From assembly GCF_905475395.1 (NCBI RefSeq), contig NC_058341.1, forward strand, positions 70,191,501 through 70,255,500: a DNA stretch of 64,000 bases, read 5' to 3'. The position numbers and the translations under genes were made by a program. Positions 1-12,181 of the stretch are shown here, piece after piece. How positions within the stretch are numbered: position 1 is the first letter of the stretch; each line of letters opens with the position of its first letter. A model generated the notes under the pieces. That model worked only from the letters and a program-made list of their open reading frames with translations, made no database searches and was not told where the DNA came from. The stretch comes from Chrysoperla carnea. Lineage: Eukaryota; Arthropoda; Insecta; Neuroptera; Chrysopidae.

Positions 1-1075
1 TGTGAAGGATTAATCAGGAAAATCCTTGTAGAAAAATAACCAACACTTTTGATTTCTTTTAAAACTAATCTTTAATTACACTAATAATACTGTTTATATT
101 TGATTATTAATATTTTGTTGATTTCAATTCAGCTTGATCATCAAGGTTAAATAATTACTGCATTCTTTTACGATGTTACTTCAAGTTGTATAATCACTGC
201 ATACTTTTAATAATTTTACATTGTCTTTTTATATAGTTAATTGTGGGCCAAAATATTGGCTATCGTGACGTATTATTTTAAAATATTTGGCTCGTCAGCA
301 AAATTATTAAATTTATGTCAGTTTAAATAAATATAAAAAATAATAATAATATTAAACAAAACTTTGTTTATAATTAAGTAATAGTTTTTACTTAAAAATA
401 TGATTGATTTAGTGTATTAGAACCACTATTTTAAGGATAACGCTGTCTAGGGCCTAACAATATATGACGATAACAAAAGCTTATAGAAAAATAATTTCGA
501 TTAAATTTAACTTTTTTTTTAAATGAAGATTCAGGGACTGTAATAAAAAAATAGGAGTTGCCATTTAAAACCTTAAAGTTGGCCCCGGTTTTAGCTGAGA
601 ATATTTGGGGATTTGGGAGGGGGGAATGAGACACATGTTTAATCGTCTTACTAATTAAAATTAATCGTGTTTTCGACTGTGCCTATACTTATTAAATTTT
701 AAGTAGATACATCAAATTTTTTTGTTTTATTCACAATTTTATCTGATTACGAGGTAAAAAACAAAGTGTATAGATGATAGCAAAATTTGTAATTAAGTTC
801 AAAAAACAGTATATTAACTCATATTGACACATTTGAATTTAATATTGAACGTAGTCTGTCAATTTTTTGAATTTAAAGCATTAAAGCAATTTCATAAAAT
901 TAAATTAACGTGTAATACATTTATTTAGATTAAAGAATATACATTTCCCAAAAAGAAAGATTTTTATATGAAGCATATACACTTAAAGTTATTTTAGCGA
1001 TTGGTAGCCAAATTTATAAAATTTATTTAAAAATAAGTATTTTCATAAGTACTTCGAATTTCTTAGAAATTACTT
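1..1075. other. AT-rich non-coding stretch
   Basis: No convincing coding region, RNA gene or structured repeat is seen. Short open frames here lack any recognisable motif and have AT-driven composition. Confidence 0.6.
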
Positions 1076-1082
1076 TTCGAGA

Positions 1083-1745
1083 TAATAAAACTGAACAAGT
1101 GAAAACAAACAATTGACTGAGTTAATTGTTGAAATACCATGTATAGGCAGTGTTGATAACTCTGTCACATTGCACATACATACATATCTGACATATTTAA
1201 CTGATATTCTCATATAATGCGCAAGTGTTGATGCGCACTCGTTTGTTTTTTTGACGTCACGTAAATAACAAAAGATACTCACTTTGATATTAATACATAC
1301 TATAAAATTTGTATCTAATTAACGCCCTCGTGGGTAAACAGTGATGTTTACAAAAAAATGTTTCAAACAAAAGTTGTTTATTTTTTTGTAAGGAACATTT
1401 TTTACATTTAAACTTTTATTCTATCTCTAACGGTTTACAAGATGGGTACTACGGACCCATGACCCAATTGACCCATTTTGCTCATTTACGAACTTGACCT
1501 CACTTTTTACGTCCTAAACACGCTGTAAAAGCTTGATATCTCTTTTCGTTTTTGAGTAATCGTGACCACAGACGGACGGACGGCCGGACGGCCGGACGGA
1601 CGGACAACCGGAAATGGATTAATTAGGTGATTTTATGAACACCTATACCAATTTTTTTTTTGTAGCATCAATATTTTTAGGCGTTACAAACTTGGGACTA
1701 AACTTATAATACTATGTATATTTCATATATACATGGTATAAAAAT
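1083..1745 (-). repeat. Interspersed repeat family R1, reverse copy
   Basis: This is the reverse-strand copy of a roughly 550-bp family that also occurs at 8917-9425, 21822-22362, 32276-32835 and, as an end fragment, 27215-27345. Shared landmarks are a start near TTTGTAACGCTTAAAAATAT, a CCGTCCGTCCGTCTGT block, a phrase around GGACCCATCTTGTAAACCGT, and an end near CAATTGTTTGTTTTCACTTG. In this copy the tetranucleotide block has expanded with GGCCGGAC interruptions (1572-1606). No protein is encoded; it is probably a non-autonomous mobile element of unknown class. Confidence 0.8.
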
Positions 1746-3585
1746 GACCAAAGGTCGGAATATACAAGACAGTCAAAGTAAAAAAAGTCAGGTAGATCTG
1801 AAAGTGTGATTTTTAAATTTACAAGTTCGTAATAACCAATCGTGCTCAAAATTCATTAAAATAGAATAAAATACTATTAATTTAACTTTTTTCTATACTT
1901 TTATAGATTCAAATTTTCAAAAAAAAAAAGTAATAAAAAAAATCGTTATTTTTTTTCGAAAATTTGATATTAAGAAAATTAACAATTATTGTGTGATTTT
2001 GATGAAATGTTTGATTATAAAAATAACTGATTTTATATTTTGCTTAATCTAAATACTTCTTGAATACATACAACTGAACTACCAAAAAGCTAAATAATAC
2101 AGTTTTTTACATTACCATCATTTTTTTGCATTTAAATTGAAAAATTTCAAAAAATATATATCCGCACGTACTAGAATTGTTGGACATGTTGTCAGTACTT
2201 AAATAAAGTAAATTGGAAAGCGGCAAGAATTAATTTTAGTTCCCGTTCGTTTTAATTTTATGTAACGACGCTCGGCTGCTGTGTAATGAAAAAATTAATT
2301 AACCGATATTAGAGATAACGATAAATATTTGAAACAAATTGTTTTGAATGTAATAAACAGCGGTGGATTTACACTAGGGGCAGTCGGGACTAGTGCCCAG
2401 AGCGGCAAATTTTCTAAGGCGGAAAAATTTGGAAAGCGGAAAAAATTTTGTTATTGTCATCAAAATTTCACAATAGAAATTTTTTATTCTTTTAATTAAT
2501 CATACATCATTTAAAAGATAAACTTAAGAAATTCGACTCGAGGCATTGCTGCATTTCACATTTCTTCATGCATTTAATTTGAGTGTCCAAATTAAGGTTA
2601 AGGTTAAGTCAAGGAAAATTTAGGTCACTAACACATCAGACTTTTCCGATACGCTTTTTTAATCTATTCATTCAAGTTGCAATAGTTTTTGAGAAACATT
2701 ATATAAATTTAAAAATCACAAATTCGTAACTTCCAGAAATTTTTTAATATAATTGGATAAAAATGTGTACATAGCTTAGTCTAAATTCTAAAGTAAACAT
2801 TTTTTATCTTAACAATTCGTTTATATCTTGATAACTCATATTCGTCACTCGAAACTTAAAAAAAGTTGATCAATAAAGATATCGTATTTATTATTTAATA
2901 AAAAAGTGTTTTATAAATTTCTCAATGTACTTCTTTTTTCAGATAATTTTGGAAACGAAAATGGATAACAAGAAATCGGAACTTAGAAATACAGATTAAT
3001 CATTAAAACTATAATTTTTAAAATTTTTTCGCAAACATATCTGATGCAAAAGAAAACAAATGAATTAAAATTTTTGCTAAAGCCGCTAGGCGATAAATCA
3101 AACCTATCATTAGACTATTAGGTGCCAGTATATAAAACAATAGGGAATATTCATGATTTTTTTTGCTTTAAACAAAGTTCAATCATGTAACAAATGGAAG
3201 ACAAAAATTATTTTTCGAATATCTATCAAATCAACAAAGACAAAAGCCATAAAAGATTTGTTTGTTTCTTTCTAGCAAAACAGAATTGAACATGGATTAT
3301 TATGGTGAACTTAATATATGACATCAAATACCATGTCCGATCTCCCTGTCTAATTTGTAGTTTAAAATGTTTATTTCAACCGTATTATTTGGTTGATTAT
3401 AATTTTACTTTCACTTTTATCATCTTTTTGGCCATGTTTTGAAATTAAGTTGAGATATGCGAGAAAATTTCATTAATATAAAAATCTGTGTGAACCTGTG
3501 TTATGTTATCGAACTATGGGGATCCGTTAGCAACAGTATCATCAAAATTCTGCAACGTTTGAATTAAAAGTGTTTTAAAAAATTA
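1746..3585. other. AT-rich non-coding stretch with decayed repeats
   Basis: No gene is supported. Apart from the hAT-like terminus listed at 2359-2450, only diffuse AT-rich sequence is seen. Confidence 0.55.
2359..2450. mobile_element. hAT-like element terminus fragment
   Basis: The stretch starts near CAGCGGTGGATTTACAC and continues with AGGGGCAGTCGGGAC and GCGGCAAATTTTCTAAGGCG. It resembles the end of the complete hAT element at 15483-16115 (CAGTGATGGATTACCG followed by GGCCTAAGGCGGC). The partner end and a target duplication were not found, so this is a fragment. Confidence 0.4.
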
Positions 3586-3589
3586 GTGA

Positions 3590-3900
3590 ATCTCCGTGGT
3601 ATGTGCGTAATGGACGATATACGCCGTAGTTTCAAAGTGTCAACAATTTTTGAAGAAATTTCGCCGCTAAGTGACAATAACTTCATTCCCCTTGAACAGC
3701 AACCATTCCACTAGACACTTAGTGAAGAAGTGTACTTAATTTAAGATTTATATTTACTTACGTAATTAGTTTACTATAATTTCAACTAGGTATCTCTAGT
3801 TTACATACTATAATTTCGATTAATTTACGATTCATAGTGAGTAGTAACTGTTCAAGACATTTATATATCAGAAAAAGTCTAAATTAAAATAGAATAGATA
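3590..3900 (+). pseudogene. Jockey-like LINE 3' end (reverse transcriptase C-terminus remnant)
   Basis: A decayed reading frame contains WYVRN, then after a frame disturbance RRSFKVSTIFEEIS. This resembles the very C-terminal part of Jockey/CR1-type LINE ORF2 proteins (W-Y-V-R-N, I-R-R, E-E-I). A stop (TAG) and an AT-rich 3' tail with ATACTATAATTTCGAT follow. A sister copy at 31205-31500 has HPNDEALNLL in its coding part and the same tail. The piece is 5'-truncated and non-functional. Confidence 0.45.
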
Positions 3901-4042
3901 TTAAGATGTAAAAAAAATTTGGTTAAAAATTTGGTGATTAATTTTGAATTGAATTGAGTTTAAACTATACAGAAATACTCATGACAGAATCCACAATCCA
4001 TCTCTGGTCTCTTTAGTCCTTTGTCCAAAAACTGAAAATACA

Positions 4043-5140
4043 TTTGTCAAATTATTGAAAATATTCGCAATGGTGCAATGATTTTTAAATGTTTCAGTAA
4101 TATTTATAATTTTATTTCATATTAATTGACGAATCTTTAATGTTTGTATATATTTATTAATTTCGATTATGTAAATTGTTAATACTAAATCGTAAAATGC
4201 TCCTTTGATATGTGGCAAGTTCTTGCATTTGGGTTTGGACATTGACATTTTCCATAAAATAACTAATTATTAATAATAATACAAACGACATTAAGATTGT
4301 ACAATGATAGAAATAAAAAGAATTTATATTAAAAAATATGTCATTGTAAATTTTCGTATGTGTTCGACGAAACTACAGTTTTAAATAATTTTTAATTATC
4401 ACAACTTGTATTAGTTTTTTAATTATAGCAATTTTTTTTATAGTCATTTTGTAGTCATAATCAAAACTTTGTGATAGCTATCTAAACCCGTCTGTTGGTT
4501 GTCTGATCCAAAATTTGTCAAATTATTGAAAATATTCGCAATGGTGCAATGATTTTTAAATGTTTCAGTAATATTTATAATTTTATTTCATATTAATTGA
4601 CGAATTTTTAATGATTGTATATATTTATTAATTTCGATTATGTAAATTGTTAATACTAAATCGTAAAATGCTCCTTAGATGTCGCAAGTTCTTGCATTTG
4701 GGTTTGGACATTGACATTTTCCATAAAATAACTAATTATTAATAATAATACAAACGACATTAAGATTGTACAATGATAGAAATAAAAAGTTTATTTACAA
4801 ATGTGCCATTGCAATTAAATTTGCAGGACTAACCAAAAATTTATTATAACTTTGTCAACCCGTTTACGGTCTGTTTCATTAAAAATTTGTTAAAAACAAC
4901 TGAAAATACATAGCGGTGCAATGATTTTGTTACTTTTGTAGTATTTATGATTTTCTTTCGTTTTTATTGATGAATCTTAAATGTTTATATATATTTACTA
5001 ATTTTGATTTTCACAAATCAGCGCATTGCTGTCGTCAGGTCCGGGATCTTAAACTGATTTTAACAATTTTGCATAAAATCATTGACAATTAATAATAATA
5101 TAAACGAAATTAAGATTGTACAATAATAGAAATAAAATAC
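4043..5140 (+). repeat. Large tandem duplication, about 470-bp unit
   Basis: Positions 4043-4320 and 4514-4789 are almost identical over about 278 bp (starting TTTGTCAAATTATTGAAAAT and ending ATAGAAATAAAAAG), with an offset of about 470 bp. A third, more diverged copy runs from about 4885 to 5140. The copies share the GTGCAATGATTTT block and a tail with TTAATAATAATACAAACGAC. No protein is encoded. Confidence 0.8.
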
Positions 5141-5149
5141 TAATTACAA

Positions 5150-6060
5150 TAAATTTAACATCAATTTTTATTAGGTGTCCGAATCTACTGATTTATGCTT
5201 ATACATTCTATTAAATTGTTTTCAAATAGCAAAAATTGTATTAGTGTTGTAAATATTTGTTTTTTGTTTTTTTTTGTTTTTTTTTTTTTTGTTAATAATA
5301 TCCATTTTCTTAGAGTTACTTCGATTTAAGTCCTACGATTAAGAAATAGTCCAAGTTGGCTTTTGAAATAAACGGTATTAATTCATTTTGGGAAAAGAGG
5401 CGATTTATATTCATTTGAATAAAAGATTTTTTTTAAATATTATGTGTTTTTAATTATTTTAGCAAAAACAAGTCCAAATAAATTATTACTTTTAATTATT
5501 AAAATTAGTATTAAGCGGTCTATTCAATAAAACTTAATTTAAAATTTATATTATTTTTGAAAATTGATTTATAAAATTTATGTAATTTATTGTGTTAAGT
5601 ATGTAAATTTATTATGAATGTATAAAAACAGTATTAATAAAATAATTGTAAAGAAAATTTAGCGTAATATTTTACCCAAGTCCTGTACGAAATTAGCTTA
5701 AGAATAATTAGTTACTTATTCCCGGAGTTTCTTTTATTCCAGCATATGAGGGAAGTTTTTAAATAAAATGCAACATTGTTATAAATTACTAAAATGAAAG
5801 AAATGAACGTGCTGTCATAAAGCATGATACAACTGTAGTAAAATATTTTATTTTCTTAAACACTAATTAACTGAAACAAAACCACCTAAAATGCTCATAC
5901 GGTTAAAATTTTAGAACTATTTTTAAATTTATTTCTCCCACAACAGAATGTTTTATATAGCATAGAGTTCTAGAGAGGTGAATGGGAAGATTTTTTTGGT
6001 TTATCTCCTCACAAAGCTAAAAATTATTATATTTCTCTCGCAGACACAGAGTATTTTAAT
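5150..6060. other. AT-rich non-coding stretch with long T tract
   Basis: No gene is seen. A T/G-rich tract with long T runs sits near 5255-5292. The remainder is featureless AT-rich sequence. Confidence 0.55.
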
Positions 6061-6535
6061 TTCTTCTACGTCTAGCCAACATTAACAACATATAGATATG
6101 TTCTTTTTGTATAAAAAAATTGTTTTACGTTTTGAATGGAAGTAGATCTTTATAAAAGGTTTGCATTATTGAATCGCTTTCAAAGTCATTTAATCGAAAA
6201 TTTTTCATAGCTTGGTTCTTGACTCATCATCTACACAACAGAAACACCATATAAACATGTGCAAATTGCATAAAAATATTATTTTATGTCTTAAAAAAAG
6301 TCAAGATTTTGTACAAAGAATTGTATCATTTTTTTACATTTCCTCTTCCTCTATATCTAGGCAACAATAACAACATATAAACATGTGCAAATTGCATAAA
6401 AATATTATTTTATGTCTTAAAAGTAGGCAAAATTTTGTAAAAAAGATTGTATTAATTTTTTTAGTTTCCTTTACTCTATATCTAGGCAACAGTAACAACA
6501 TATATACATGTACAAATTGCATATAAGTCTTATTT
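6060..6535. repeat. Tandem repeat, about 122-124 bp period
   Basis: The phrase ATATAAACATGTGCAAATTG recurs near 6250, 6374 and (as ATATATACATGTACAAATTG) 6498. It is followed each time by a GCATAAAAATATTATTTTATG-like block and preceded by CTATATCTAGGCAACA. A degraded first copy lies near 6070. This explains the short leucine- and cysteine-rich open frame on the minus strand, which is not a gene. Confidence 0.75.
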
Positions 6536-7154
6536 TAGATCAGATTTTTAAAAAAAGTTTGAATATTTTTTCGAATTACTTTCACATTGAAGTCTTAATT
6601 CGGTTTATTTTTAAGAACTCCAACTTTTTTTTAAGTTTTAGTTCATCTAAAATTTAAAAATTTGTAATTTTAATGAATCGAATTGAATCGCTTTCAAATC
6701 GAATTTATTAACTCGAATATTCGAATTGATTAATACCCTTTTTGTATCAGGTGGAACTCCCGGACACCATATTCTCTCTATTAAACATTTTAAAAAAAAT
6801 ATTGGAATGTTTATTTTAACTTTGACATTTTTTACTTAACATCATTCATTTTCGAGATATAAACTTAATTTGAAAGTCATAAGGTATTATAAATTGGACT
6901 ATTCTAAGCATTTTTTCAAATTAAGGTCAGGTAAAAATTTAAAATAATAAAAAAACTCAAAAGCCTAAAATATAAACATTTCATAATTTAAATATCAAAA
7001 TTCATAATTAATGTTAACAAATAAGCTTAAAAATATATATTTTTTATGTATAGCTGAAATTGAGGCCAAAATATACTTTTTTCTTTTCGAAGGCTTATAT
7101 ATCAATAACGAATTTTTGGAAAAATTACGTTACTTTTTTTTTTAAACGCTTATA
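6536..7154. other. AT-rich non-coding stretch
   Basis: No coding or structural signal beyond low-complexity AT sequence is seen. Confidence 0.55.
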
Positions 7155-7790
7155 CAGTGTGTCCTCAGATAGAAGTAACTATACTTGTAAATTTTCTTAT
7201 TTTGCATTTAAAAAAAAAAGTCATTCTTTATAAGAAGTTTTGCTTATTATGAAAAGTATGTAGGAATATTTATAACTTCTAAATAATGTACAGGGTAGCA
7301 AAAAATTTGGTATCACTTTTTTTTTTTTTTTGGGTACTACTCTTCCTTTTTATAAGCTGACAAAATGTTACTAAAAAAAGTTACTCGAAATTAACAATTA
7401 TGATTCTATACAAAATTTCAAGAAGATCTTTCCAACTTTGACAATTCCATTTTTAGTTAATGTTTATCCGAGAAAATAAATTTTCTTTTTAATTTTCTAA
7501 ACTAGTCCACAATAAAGTACACTCTCAAATAGTACATGTTAATTGATTTATTATTATTTTCTTTTACACGTTCTTTTGTGAATACAATTTTTGTTCAAAT
7601 AAAAAATGATGCTATAATTAAAGTACACGGATCTTCTTGATATTTTGTATAGAGTCATAATTATTAATTGCGAGTAACTTTTCTGAGTAACATTTCGCCA
7701 ATTTATAAAAAAGATGGGTAGTTTACCAAAAATAGAAATAGTGATACCAAATTTTTTTACGCATTCATGCACTCATGTATATGACATTTG
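7155..7790. mobile_element. Fold-back element (degenerate inverted repeat)
   Basis: The segment around 7300-7430 (TTTGGTATCACTTTT, then AACATTTTG, TAATTATGA, CAAAATTTCAAGAAGATC) reappears as its reverse complement around 7640-7765 (GATCTTCTTGATATTTTG, TCATAATTATTAATTGCGAG, AGTGATACCAAATTTTTT). The left side begins near ACAGTGTGTCCTCAGATAG, similar to the ACAGG-type ends of other fold-backs in the window. No protein is encoded. Confidence 0.6.
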
Positions 7791-8115
7791 TGAGTACTCT
7801 CAGACAAACATTTTCCACCAGCCCCCATAAAAATCTACCGATGAGGAGAGCATTCCTCAGTTATACGGTAATTTTGGTTTCATTCCTTCGATTAACCATT
7901 GAGCCTAAGATCCCCTGCTAATTCTGATGAAATGACATTGCCAACTTTTTTATTTTGCTTATTTGTGTATGAGAACTCCCGAACCCTAAGTTTATACGTC
8001 ACACGCATTTTATATAACTTTTATTTTTTTATTGAATTGACAGACTTGAGTGATAAATATTGTGATTTATGTTTTTATAATCACAGGTAAAAATAATGAA
8101 TAAATATATTATACT

Positions 8116-8530
8116 AGCAGATACGCGCCCGCTTTACTGGGCGCGTTTTTACCACTTAAAACAAAGACTACCATGTTATAGCCGTCATTTTCCTTGACCT
8201 TGATTATCCTCTCTTTAGTTCATAATTGTATGGATTTTAATTTTTTGGTGCACAACCCAAATTATTTTGAAAATAAAATGAAGCCCATGATACTCGCTGA
8301 TAATGCAACTTTCTATAAAGTGAAAGTTTCTATCTTAGAGAAATAATTAAGCTGTCGTGGAATTATTGTAAGTAGCTGTTTAGTATTAAAAAGTACCAAA
8401 AAAAAGGTCAGCAATAATTGTCCACGGGAACATACTATCGAGATAATAAGTATGCTACATGTTAATCCAGGTTATAAACTATTTGTGTTTCAAATTTCAT
8501 TCAAATCCGTTGTCTAATTTTTTTTTTCAT
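8116..8530 (+). mobile_element. RTE-like LINE/SINE remnant
   Basis: It begins CTAGCAGATACGCGCCCGCT followed by TTACTGGGCGCG, and ends near CAAATTTCATTCAAATCCGT before a T tract. These are the kinds of ends seen on RTE-type non-LTR elements and their SINE partners in arthropods (established family knowledge; the match is from memory of pattern). The interior phrase GAAAATAAAATGAAGCCCATG recurs at 27478-27500 and, shortened, near 27930. No open frame survives. Confidence 0.5.
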
Positions 8531-8546
8531 CCATCTTTGATATACA

Positions 8547-8640
8547 GAGTGCCAGCCTAAGTTGGCTACATATGGAAAACTTCCGTTCATTTGTTTTAAC
8601 AACGTTGGAGAAATGGAACCATTTTGATTTATCTCAGTAA
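8547..8640 (+). mobile_element. Terminus of the 19.7-kb fold-back family
   Basis: TACAGAGTGCCAGCCTAAGT then TGGCTACATATGGAAAACTT closely resembles the left end of the large fold-back at 19671 (TACAGGACGTCTAGCTAAGT, TGGCAACATAGGGAAAACTT). Only about 90 bp are present. Confidence 0.5.
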
Positions 8641-8916
8641 TATACAAAGGAGTACTTGGTCAATAATTTATTTGATTCCAGATTTCTTAGCTGCAAACTT
8701 TAAAACTTCGTTCACTGAACCAGAGCGTATCGTTAGGCTAAATTTCATAATGTGTGGCCAACTGTGGTCTAATGAAAATATATTGTATTTGCAATTTTGA
8801 ATATATTTTGTTTGTCATAATTTCCTCCAACGTAAATAAACAAGTATTCTTTTTCCCGATTTCTATCTCTACATTTAGCTATAACATGAACATGTATTAG
8901 ATTATTTGAATTATTA

Positions 8917-9425
8917 TACCCAAGTTTGTAACGCTTAAAAATATTGAAGCTACGAAAAAAATTTTGGAATAGGTGTTCATAGAATCATCTAATTAGTCCA
9001 TTTCCGGTTGTCCGTCCGTCCGTCCGTCTGTGGACACGATAACTCAAAAACGAAAAGATATCAAGCTGAAATTTTTACAGCGTACTCAGGACGTAAAAAG
9101 TGAGGACGAGTTCGTAAATGAGCTACATAGGTCAATTGGATCTTGACCTATGGGTCCGTAGGACCCATCTTGTAAACCGTTAGAGATAGAACAAAAGTTT
9201 AAATGTAAAAAATGTTCCTTATCAAAATATAAACAACTTTTGTTTGAAACATTTTTTTGTAAACATCATTGTTTACCCGTGAAGGCGCAAATTAGGCGTA
9301 AATTGTATAATATGTATTATATAAATTGTATATGTTTGTGCAATGTGATAGAGTAATCAACACTATTTATACTTGGTATTTCAACAATTAACTCAGTCAA
9401 TTGTTTGTTTTCACTTGTTAAAATT
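8917..9425 (+). repeat. Interspersed repeat family R1, forward copy
   Basis: It shows the same landmarks in the same order as the other copies: AAGTTTGTAACGCTTAAAAA, the CCGTCCGTCCGTCCGTCTGT block, GGACCCATCTTGTAAACCGT, CATCATTGTTTACCCGTG, and the CAATTGTTTGTTTTCACTTG end. No open frame of note is present. Confidence 0.85.
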
Positions 9426-9464
9426 ATTAATTTATTTTTTCACAAATGATATTTACTAAATTTT

Positions 9465-9790
9465 AAAAAAACCCGACAAATGTTTCGGGTACGGAATCCT
9501 AATCTTGTACTTGAAACATAGCTAAGAACACTCCATTAAATTACCTTTTTTCCATAAAGCTCTCTCCAAACTGAACCGATTTTAATGATCATTGCCTCTT
9601 TTTTAGTTGTTTCAGGTACAGAACCCTAAACTTGCACTTGAAACATAACTAAGAACGCTCTCCGTTAAATTACATTACAAAAAAAAAAAACAAAATTAGT
9701 TAATCCGTTTAGGAGCTATGATGCCACAGACAGGTACAAATAGCGGCCAAACTTATAAAAAGCCTCTTCGGAGGTTAAGAAACGTGAGCA
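9465..9790 (+). repeat. Unclassified repeat with internal direct duplication
   Basis: About 60 bp beginning TTTCGGGTACGGAATCCTAA (near 9484) recur with changes near 9611 (TTTCAGGTACAGAACCCTAA). Both copies continue CTTGAAACATA and then TTAAATTAC. The 3' part has GTTAATCCGTTTAGGAGCTA, resembling ends of insect non-LTR elements. No coding potential is seen. Confidence 0.5.
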
Positions 9791-9904
9791 CAATTTTTTA
9801 AGAGATAAACTTTTTTATATATATATTATTAGCTAAACATTCTATATATTTTTTATTTATTTTTCATCCACTATTTTGGATATCCGAGCTTTTTATGTTT
9901 TTAA

Positions 9905-9980
9905 TACTCCAGGGGCTAAAGAATGATGTGGGTGGCCTCTGTGTATGACATAAAAACGGACCCCATTATTATTATATTAC
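9905..9980 (+). repeat. SINE-2 tail fragment
   Basis: AATGATGTGGGTGGCCTCTG followed by ACGGACCCCATTATTATTAT matches the tail of the SINE-2 copies at 12182-12495 and 30955-31195. Confidence 0.55.
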
Positions 9981-10094
9981 TCTAGGGGCTGCACTAAGAG
10001 TAATTTTTGATTTTATACTTTAACAATTCAATTGTGTGTATAGTTTCAGAGATCTCGTGATGAATCAATCAGGGGTACCTATTTCGCTTATATA

Positions 10095-10712
10095 TTATAT
10101 ACAGAATTGTTCACGCTATACGACACGGAAGATTAAGCCGTTAATTTGAATAATGTCTTCTTTCAGGGATAGATGGAGGGTTATTGGCTGTACATTCTAA
10201 AATTATTTTTGTAATAACCAGACCATGACCTGTATGGATATGGGTGGGCATGGGTATGACAGGTTTTCATTCAAGTTTACCTCACCTAAGCTTTTTCATA
10301 CACTGGTTTCGAAATATTCTGTATTTTCTGAAATTATAGTAGCAATTTTAACGTATAATTTCTCAAAGCTTATATCAGTTTTTCAAACCAAGTTTAACTT
10401 GAAGTTTTGAAATTGCTACTATAATTTTAGAAAATATAGAATATTTCGAAAACCGTGAAGTTAATTAAGTGAGGTAAACTGAATTGAAAACACCTTTATT
10501 TTGATCGTAGAACCTGAAAATGAAATAATAAACAGGGTGTTTCATTTTAAAAAATACAACTCTGATACATTCCGCGTTTCCGGCCTAACCTTTATACTAC
10601 GAAAAAAATTTTAAAATGTACAGTCAATAGCCTCCATCTATTCCTGAAAGAAAACTTTGTTAAAATTAAGCCGTTTAGTCATAATATTCCGTGTCGTATA
10701 GCGTGAACAACC
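10095..10712. mobile_element. Fold-back element, about 620 bp
   Basis: The left end, ACAGAATTGTTCACGCTATA then CGACACGGAAGATTAAGCCG, returns inverted at the right end as ATTCCGTGTCGTATAGCGTG then AACAACC. Inner arms also pair: GATAGATGGAGGGTTATTGG with CAATAGCCTCCATCTATTCC, and CGAAATATTCTGTATTTTCT with AGAAAATATAGAATATTTCG. The arms span about 10095-10395 and 10400-10712, leaving almost no loop. Short open frames inside are by-products of the palindrome. Confidence 0.8.
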
Positions 10713-10929
10713 CTCTATATTAAGATAAACAAAAAAGTTGTCTACAGTTGAATTTGACATTCTAATTTTTCCTACCCGCATACTTGGCCCTATAGAAAAT
10801 GTTTTTTTCCTTTTTCTATTTTCGATCGAAAATTTAAGGTAAATGAACATTATTATGGGGTAGTACGTTATTCCGGGAGTTTTTTTATTTTAATCAAGAA
10901 ATAAGAAACACTAAACAAATTTTAATAAT

Positions 10930-11960
10930 AATAGTTCCGACTCTCTTATGGAACTCGTGCGCGATCACGAGTTACAGGGTAAAGGAGCATTATTGTTCTC
11001 TGCAGCACAACATGCAGCGTCTAAATTGAGCCTTGCTTTTGATCCGTCTAATCGTGATCTTGATGATAACGTGGCCCTTCTCTCCAAGTCTCGACTTCGT
11101 TCAGCTGTGAAACGACCTGAAATACGCTCCCTCTTTGAAGATCATCAAGAATTGTGACCAGCAGGGAATGTTCTACCGTCATCTAGACACCTGTAGTCTT
11201 TCCGTTGATCTTACGTTCTCTTTCCTCCGATCAGCTGGACTCAAGTCCGAAACAGAAAGTTTTATCATCGCTGTCCAAGATGGTGTGATAGCCACGCTAA
11301 CTTACCAAAAGTATGTATGTAAGGAAGCAGTCTCCGCCACTAGGTGTAGAGCGTGCAAATCTCATCAGGAGACGCTGATGCACCTCATCTCGGCATGTAC
11401 TTCTTATGCCTCGAACACCTACATACATCGCCAAAACGATGCCTCCCGCGTGCTGTACTACTGTACAAGTATGAAGTGGACCCTACACCAGTCCTACCAT
11501 ATGCTCCAGGTGAGATCGAGTTCGTCGTCAAGAACGAGAAATGCATTACCTTCTGGAATTTCTCGTTCCCCACTACCAGGCAGCTCTACGCTACTAAGCC
11601 TGATATAGTGCTCCAGGATATCTCACCCAAGACTATGTACGTCATCGAGTTCTCTGCGCCTGCAGAAACGAACATAGTTTCGAAGGAGGAACAAAAACGG
11701 ACTAAATATCTTGATGTCTTGGAAGAACTACGACAACTACACCCTGGATATTCAGTTAAAATAGTTGTTCTCATTATCGGTTGCCTTGGCGGAATTCATC
11801 CCACTCTCGAGACGAATCTTTCTCAAATTCCGGTCTGCAGGTCTATCTTCGTCACCTTATTTCTGCCATGCAGAAGGCTGTCATCATAGGCACAATCGTA
11901 CATGGAGGTCGCATCAGACTGTCTTCAAGTAACGGTCCTTGAAGTTTCTTTTATTTTTAC
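10930..11960 (+). pseudogene. R2-type LINE ORF remnant (RT tail, CCHC finger, endonuclease)
   Basis: This is the 5'-truncated, frameshifted C-terminal part of a non-LTR retrotransposon polyprotein. The frame from 10948 (HELQGKGALLFS ... SLFEDHQEL) ends in a stop. The next segment, in another frame from about 11155, reads GMFYRHLDTCSLS, then a CCHC-type knuckle CRACKSHQETLMHLISAC near 11351-11404. A further frame change near 11460 leads to LYKYEVDP, TKPDIVLQDIS and MYVIEFSAPAE (to 11889). The finger followed by a PD...EF-type segment is the order of R2/restriction-like-endonuclease LINEs. GC content is clearly higher than the surroundings. At least two frameshifts make it non-functional. A non-coding tail continues to about 12160. 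Confidence 0.7.
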
Positions 11961-12181
11961 TTTAGTAGGTTCCACATCGCTCTAGTAGGTTCCAGGTCGC
12001 GTAAACTGACGGATGTACAGACTACACGGACACAAGTCAGTGAACTTTCTTCAAAAGACGTAGCTGCCTTGTGAAGATTTATGTCTCTCAAGGAGATGGG
12101 AAGCTCTGGGGTGTACTCCCTGTATCTTCTCTCCCAACTTGGCAGACATGAATTCGTTAATATATCAAATTTAAATTAAAA

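Noticed and set aside
1570-1610. GC-rich (GGAC/GGCC)n block as a CRISPR-like array or promoter island
   Set aside because: It is an expanded tetranucleotide within repeat family R1 with no spacers.
11385-11774. Minus-strand open frames opposite the R2-like pseudogene
   Set aside because: Shadows of the GC-richer plus-strand coding sequence; no domain match.
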